From assembly GCA_030434245.1 (NCBI GenBank), contig JAUISX010000004.1, positions 124,001 to 188,000 of the forward strand: 64,000 nucleotides of DNA, given 5' to 3'. Position 1 is the first letter of the stretch. Each line of letters opens with the position of its first letter. A program made the position numbers and the translations under genes. Source of the DNA: Porphyromonadaceae bacterium W3.11. GTDB lineage: Bacteria; Bacteroidota; Bacteroidia; Bacteroidales; Porphyromonadaceae. Shown piece by piece: positions 62,972-64,000 of the stretch. The notes beneath the pieces were generated by a model. It was not told where the DNA came from, made no database searches, and saw only the letters and a list, made by a program, of their open reading frames with translations.

Positions 62972-64000
62972 TTATTTCTTTAGGGTTACAGCCAAATGTA
63001 GTTCATCAAGCTGCTCATCATCAATAATAGATGGAGCATCAATCATCACATCTCTTCCAGAGTTATTCTTAGGGAAGGCAATGGTGTCACGGATGCTATT
63101 AAGCCCTGCAAATAACGATACCCAACGATCAAAGCCATACGCTATACCACCGTGTGGAGGGGCACCAAACTTAAAGGCGTTCATTAAGAATCCAAATTGC
63201 TCTTTGGCTTTTTCAGCAGTAAAACCAAGGACTTCAAACATCTTGGCTTGCAGACCACTATCATGAATACGAATAGATCCGCCACCTACTTCTACGCCAT
63301 TGATAACCATATCATAAGCATTAGCACGTACTTTACCTGGATCGGTATCTAGTAGTGGAATATCTTCAGGCTTTGGAGACGTGAATGGATGGTGCATTGC
63401 AAAATATCTTTGAGACTCATCATCCCACTCAAGGAGAGGGAAATCAACGACCCACAGGCAGGAGTATTCTCCCTCTTTCATTAGTCCTTGTCTCCGTGCA
63501 ACTTCTAATCGTAACTCGCCGAGTTGCTTTCTGGTCTTCATCACATCATCTCCACTTAATATAAGGATGAGGTCGCCTGCTTCAGCTTTCATCTCCTTAG
63601 CAAGTTCTTGTAACACCTCTTGAGTATAGAACTTATCCACACTACTTTTGACATCACCATCCTCTTGTACTCGGGCATAGACCATCCCTTTCGCTCCTAC
63701 TTGTGGACGCTTGACATAGTCAGTCAGCTGATCCAACTGCTTACGGGTATAGACCGCAGCACCTTTCACGCAAATACCCCCAACGTATGCAGCTTCATCA
63801 AAGACTTTAAATCCATGTCCTTGCAGAACATCCATGAGCTCAACAAATCGCATATCAAAACGGGTGTCAGGCTTGTCCGAACCATAATACTTCATCGCAT
63901 CGTGCCATGAGATATGTGGATAGGGATCCTTTTGATCAATATCCAGAACAGTCTTAAATAGATGCTTACTGAGCCCTTCGAATGTTTCTAAAATATCTTT
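62972..64000 (-). CDS. aspS: aspartyl-tRNA synthetase, C-terminal part (cut by window end)
   Basis: Charges tRNA-Asp. The frame is open to the window edge, so the start and the anticodon-binding domain lie outside. Visible are the stretch around [19 protein letters not shown] (class II core), the GAD domain characteristic of bacterial AspRS (about 63000-63800 region, [18 protein letters not shown]) and motif 3 [15 protein letters not shown]. An internal ATG at 63895 is not the true start. It begins the aspS-cutC-comB-glucosaminidase operon. Confidence 0.95.
   Translation of the reverse strand, partial: KDILETFEGLSKHLFKTVLDIDQKDPYPHISWHDAMKYYGSDKPDTRFDMRFVELMDVLQGHGFKVFDEAAYVGGICVKGAAVYTRKQLDQLTDYVKRPQVGAKGMVYARVQEDGDVKSSVDKFYTQEVLQELAKEMKAEAGDLILILSGDDVMKTRKQLGELRLEVARRQGLMKEGEYSCLWVVDFPLLEWDDESQRYFAMHHPFTSPKPEDIPLLDTDPGKVRANAYDMVINGVEVGGGSIRIHDSGLQAKMFEVLGFTAEKAKEQFGFLMNAFKFGAPPHGGIAYGFDRWVSLFAGLNSIRDTIAFPKNNSGRDVMIDAPSIIDDEQLDELHLAVTLKK

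Noticed and set aside
63895-63895. ATG at 63895 as the aspS start
   Set aside because: The conserved frame continues upstream to the window edge with AspRS-like sequence, so this Met is internal.

Overview
This window looks like a chromosome segment of a Bacteroidota bacterium, most likely order Bacteroidales and probably Porphyromonas-like. The evidence is the recurrent Bacteroidota promoter -7 box (TAnnTTTG) in front of many genes, a zinc-free type B L31, an archaeal/eukaryotic-type ProRS, a DPP-like S9 peptidase, a TonB-type energy transducer and a ParC with an acidic C-terminal tail. The genus is an inference.

Layout. 1-6439 is ordinary chromosome: the start of ppk1 (minus), a YidE/AspT-family transporter, pgk, rpmE2 and mnmE. 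From just after the mnmE terminator (6500) to about 37.4 kb lies a ~31 kb accessory region that I read as an integrative mobilizable element. Its left part holds a triple helix-turn-helix protein, a tyrosine integrase, a very large DUF4236/AAA+ fusion, a HipBA toxin-antitoxin pair and a DUF4143 ATPase. A replication/mobilization block follows: membrane protein, excisionase-like HTH, DUF3987 helicase-like protein, DUF6371 primase-like protein, a candidate oriT, MobC, MOBP-type relaxase and a coiled-coil membrane protein. Its right part is a defence island: a dedicated tyrosine recombinase; a type I restriction-modification locus with an expressed hsdS and a silent inverted hsdS cassette; hsdM; a PrrC-like anticodon-nuclease candidate; hsdR; an XRE regulator; two RhuM genes (one truncated); a Fic protein; an orphan gene; and a BspA-like leucine-rich repeat protein. 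A decayed copy of the element's own excisionase region and an IS1182-family insertion sequence (37537-39387) close the region.

39.4-64 kb is chromosome again: matE and queA, tonB, a zinc metallopeptidase and purA, a five-gene operon (parC, outer-membrane protein, S41 peptidase, sufT, lpxH), two tRNA-Gly genes, a porin-like protein, an S9 peptidase, proS, a degenerate DnaQ-fold protein, a retropepsin-like lipoprotein, and an operon aspS (cut by the window end), cutC, comB and a LysM glucosaminidase.

The main points of interest are four. (1) The hsdS locus has a 69-bp perfect and a 187-bp near-perfect inverted repeat that should let the neighbouring recombinase make four specificities. (2) The ATPase between hsdR and hsdM carries the Arg-x3-Glu...His arrangement of PrrC anticodon nucleases, so the locus may combine phase-variable restriction with a tRNA-cleaving back-up. 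(3) The 1009-residue fusion DUF4236 - two membrane helices - coiled coil - unknown centre - FtsK-gamma-like winged helix - CbbX-type AAA+ is an architecture I do not know as a described system. (4) Several cis-element families (a 67-bp module in three copies, GTTCGAAC palindromes at exact 22-bp spacing, 23-bp tandem repeats, mirrored GTACCGC motifs at both element ends) seem to be the element's control and recombination sites. All calls are made by reading the sequence; no database search was run.
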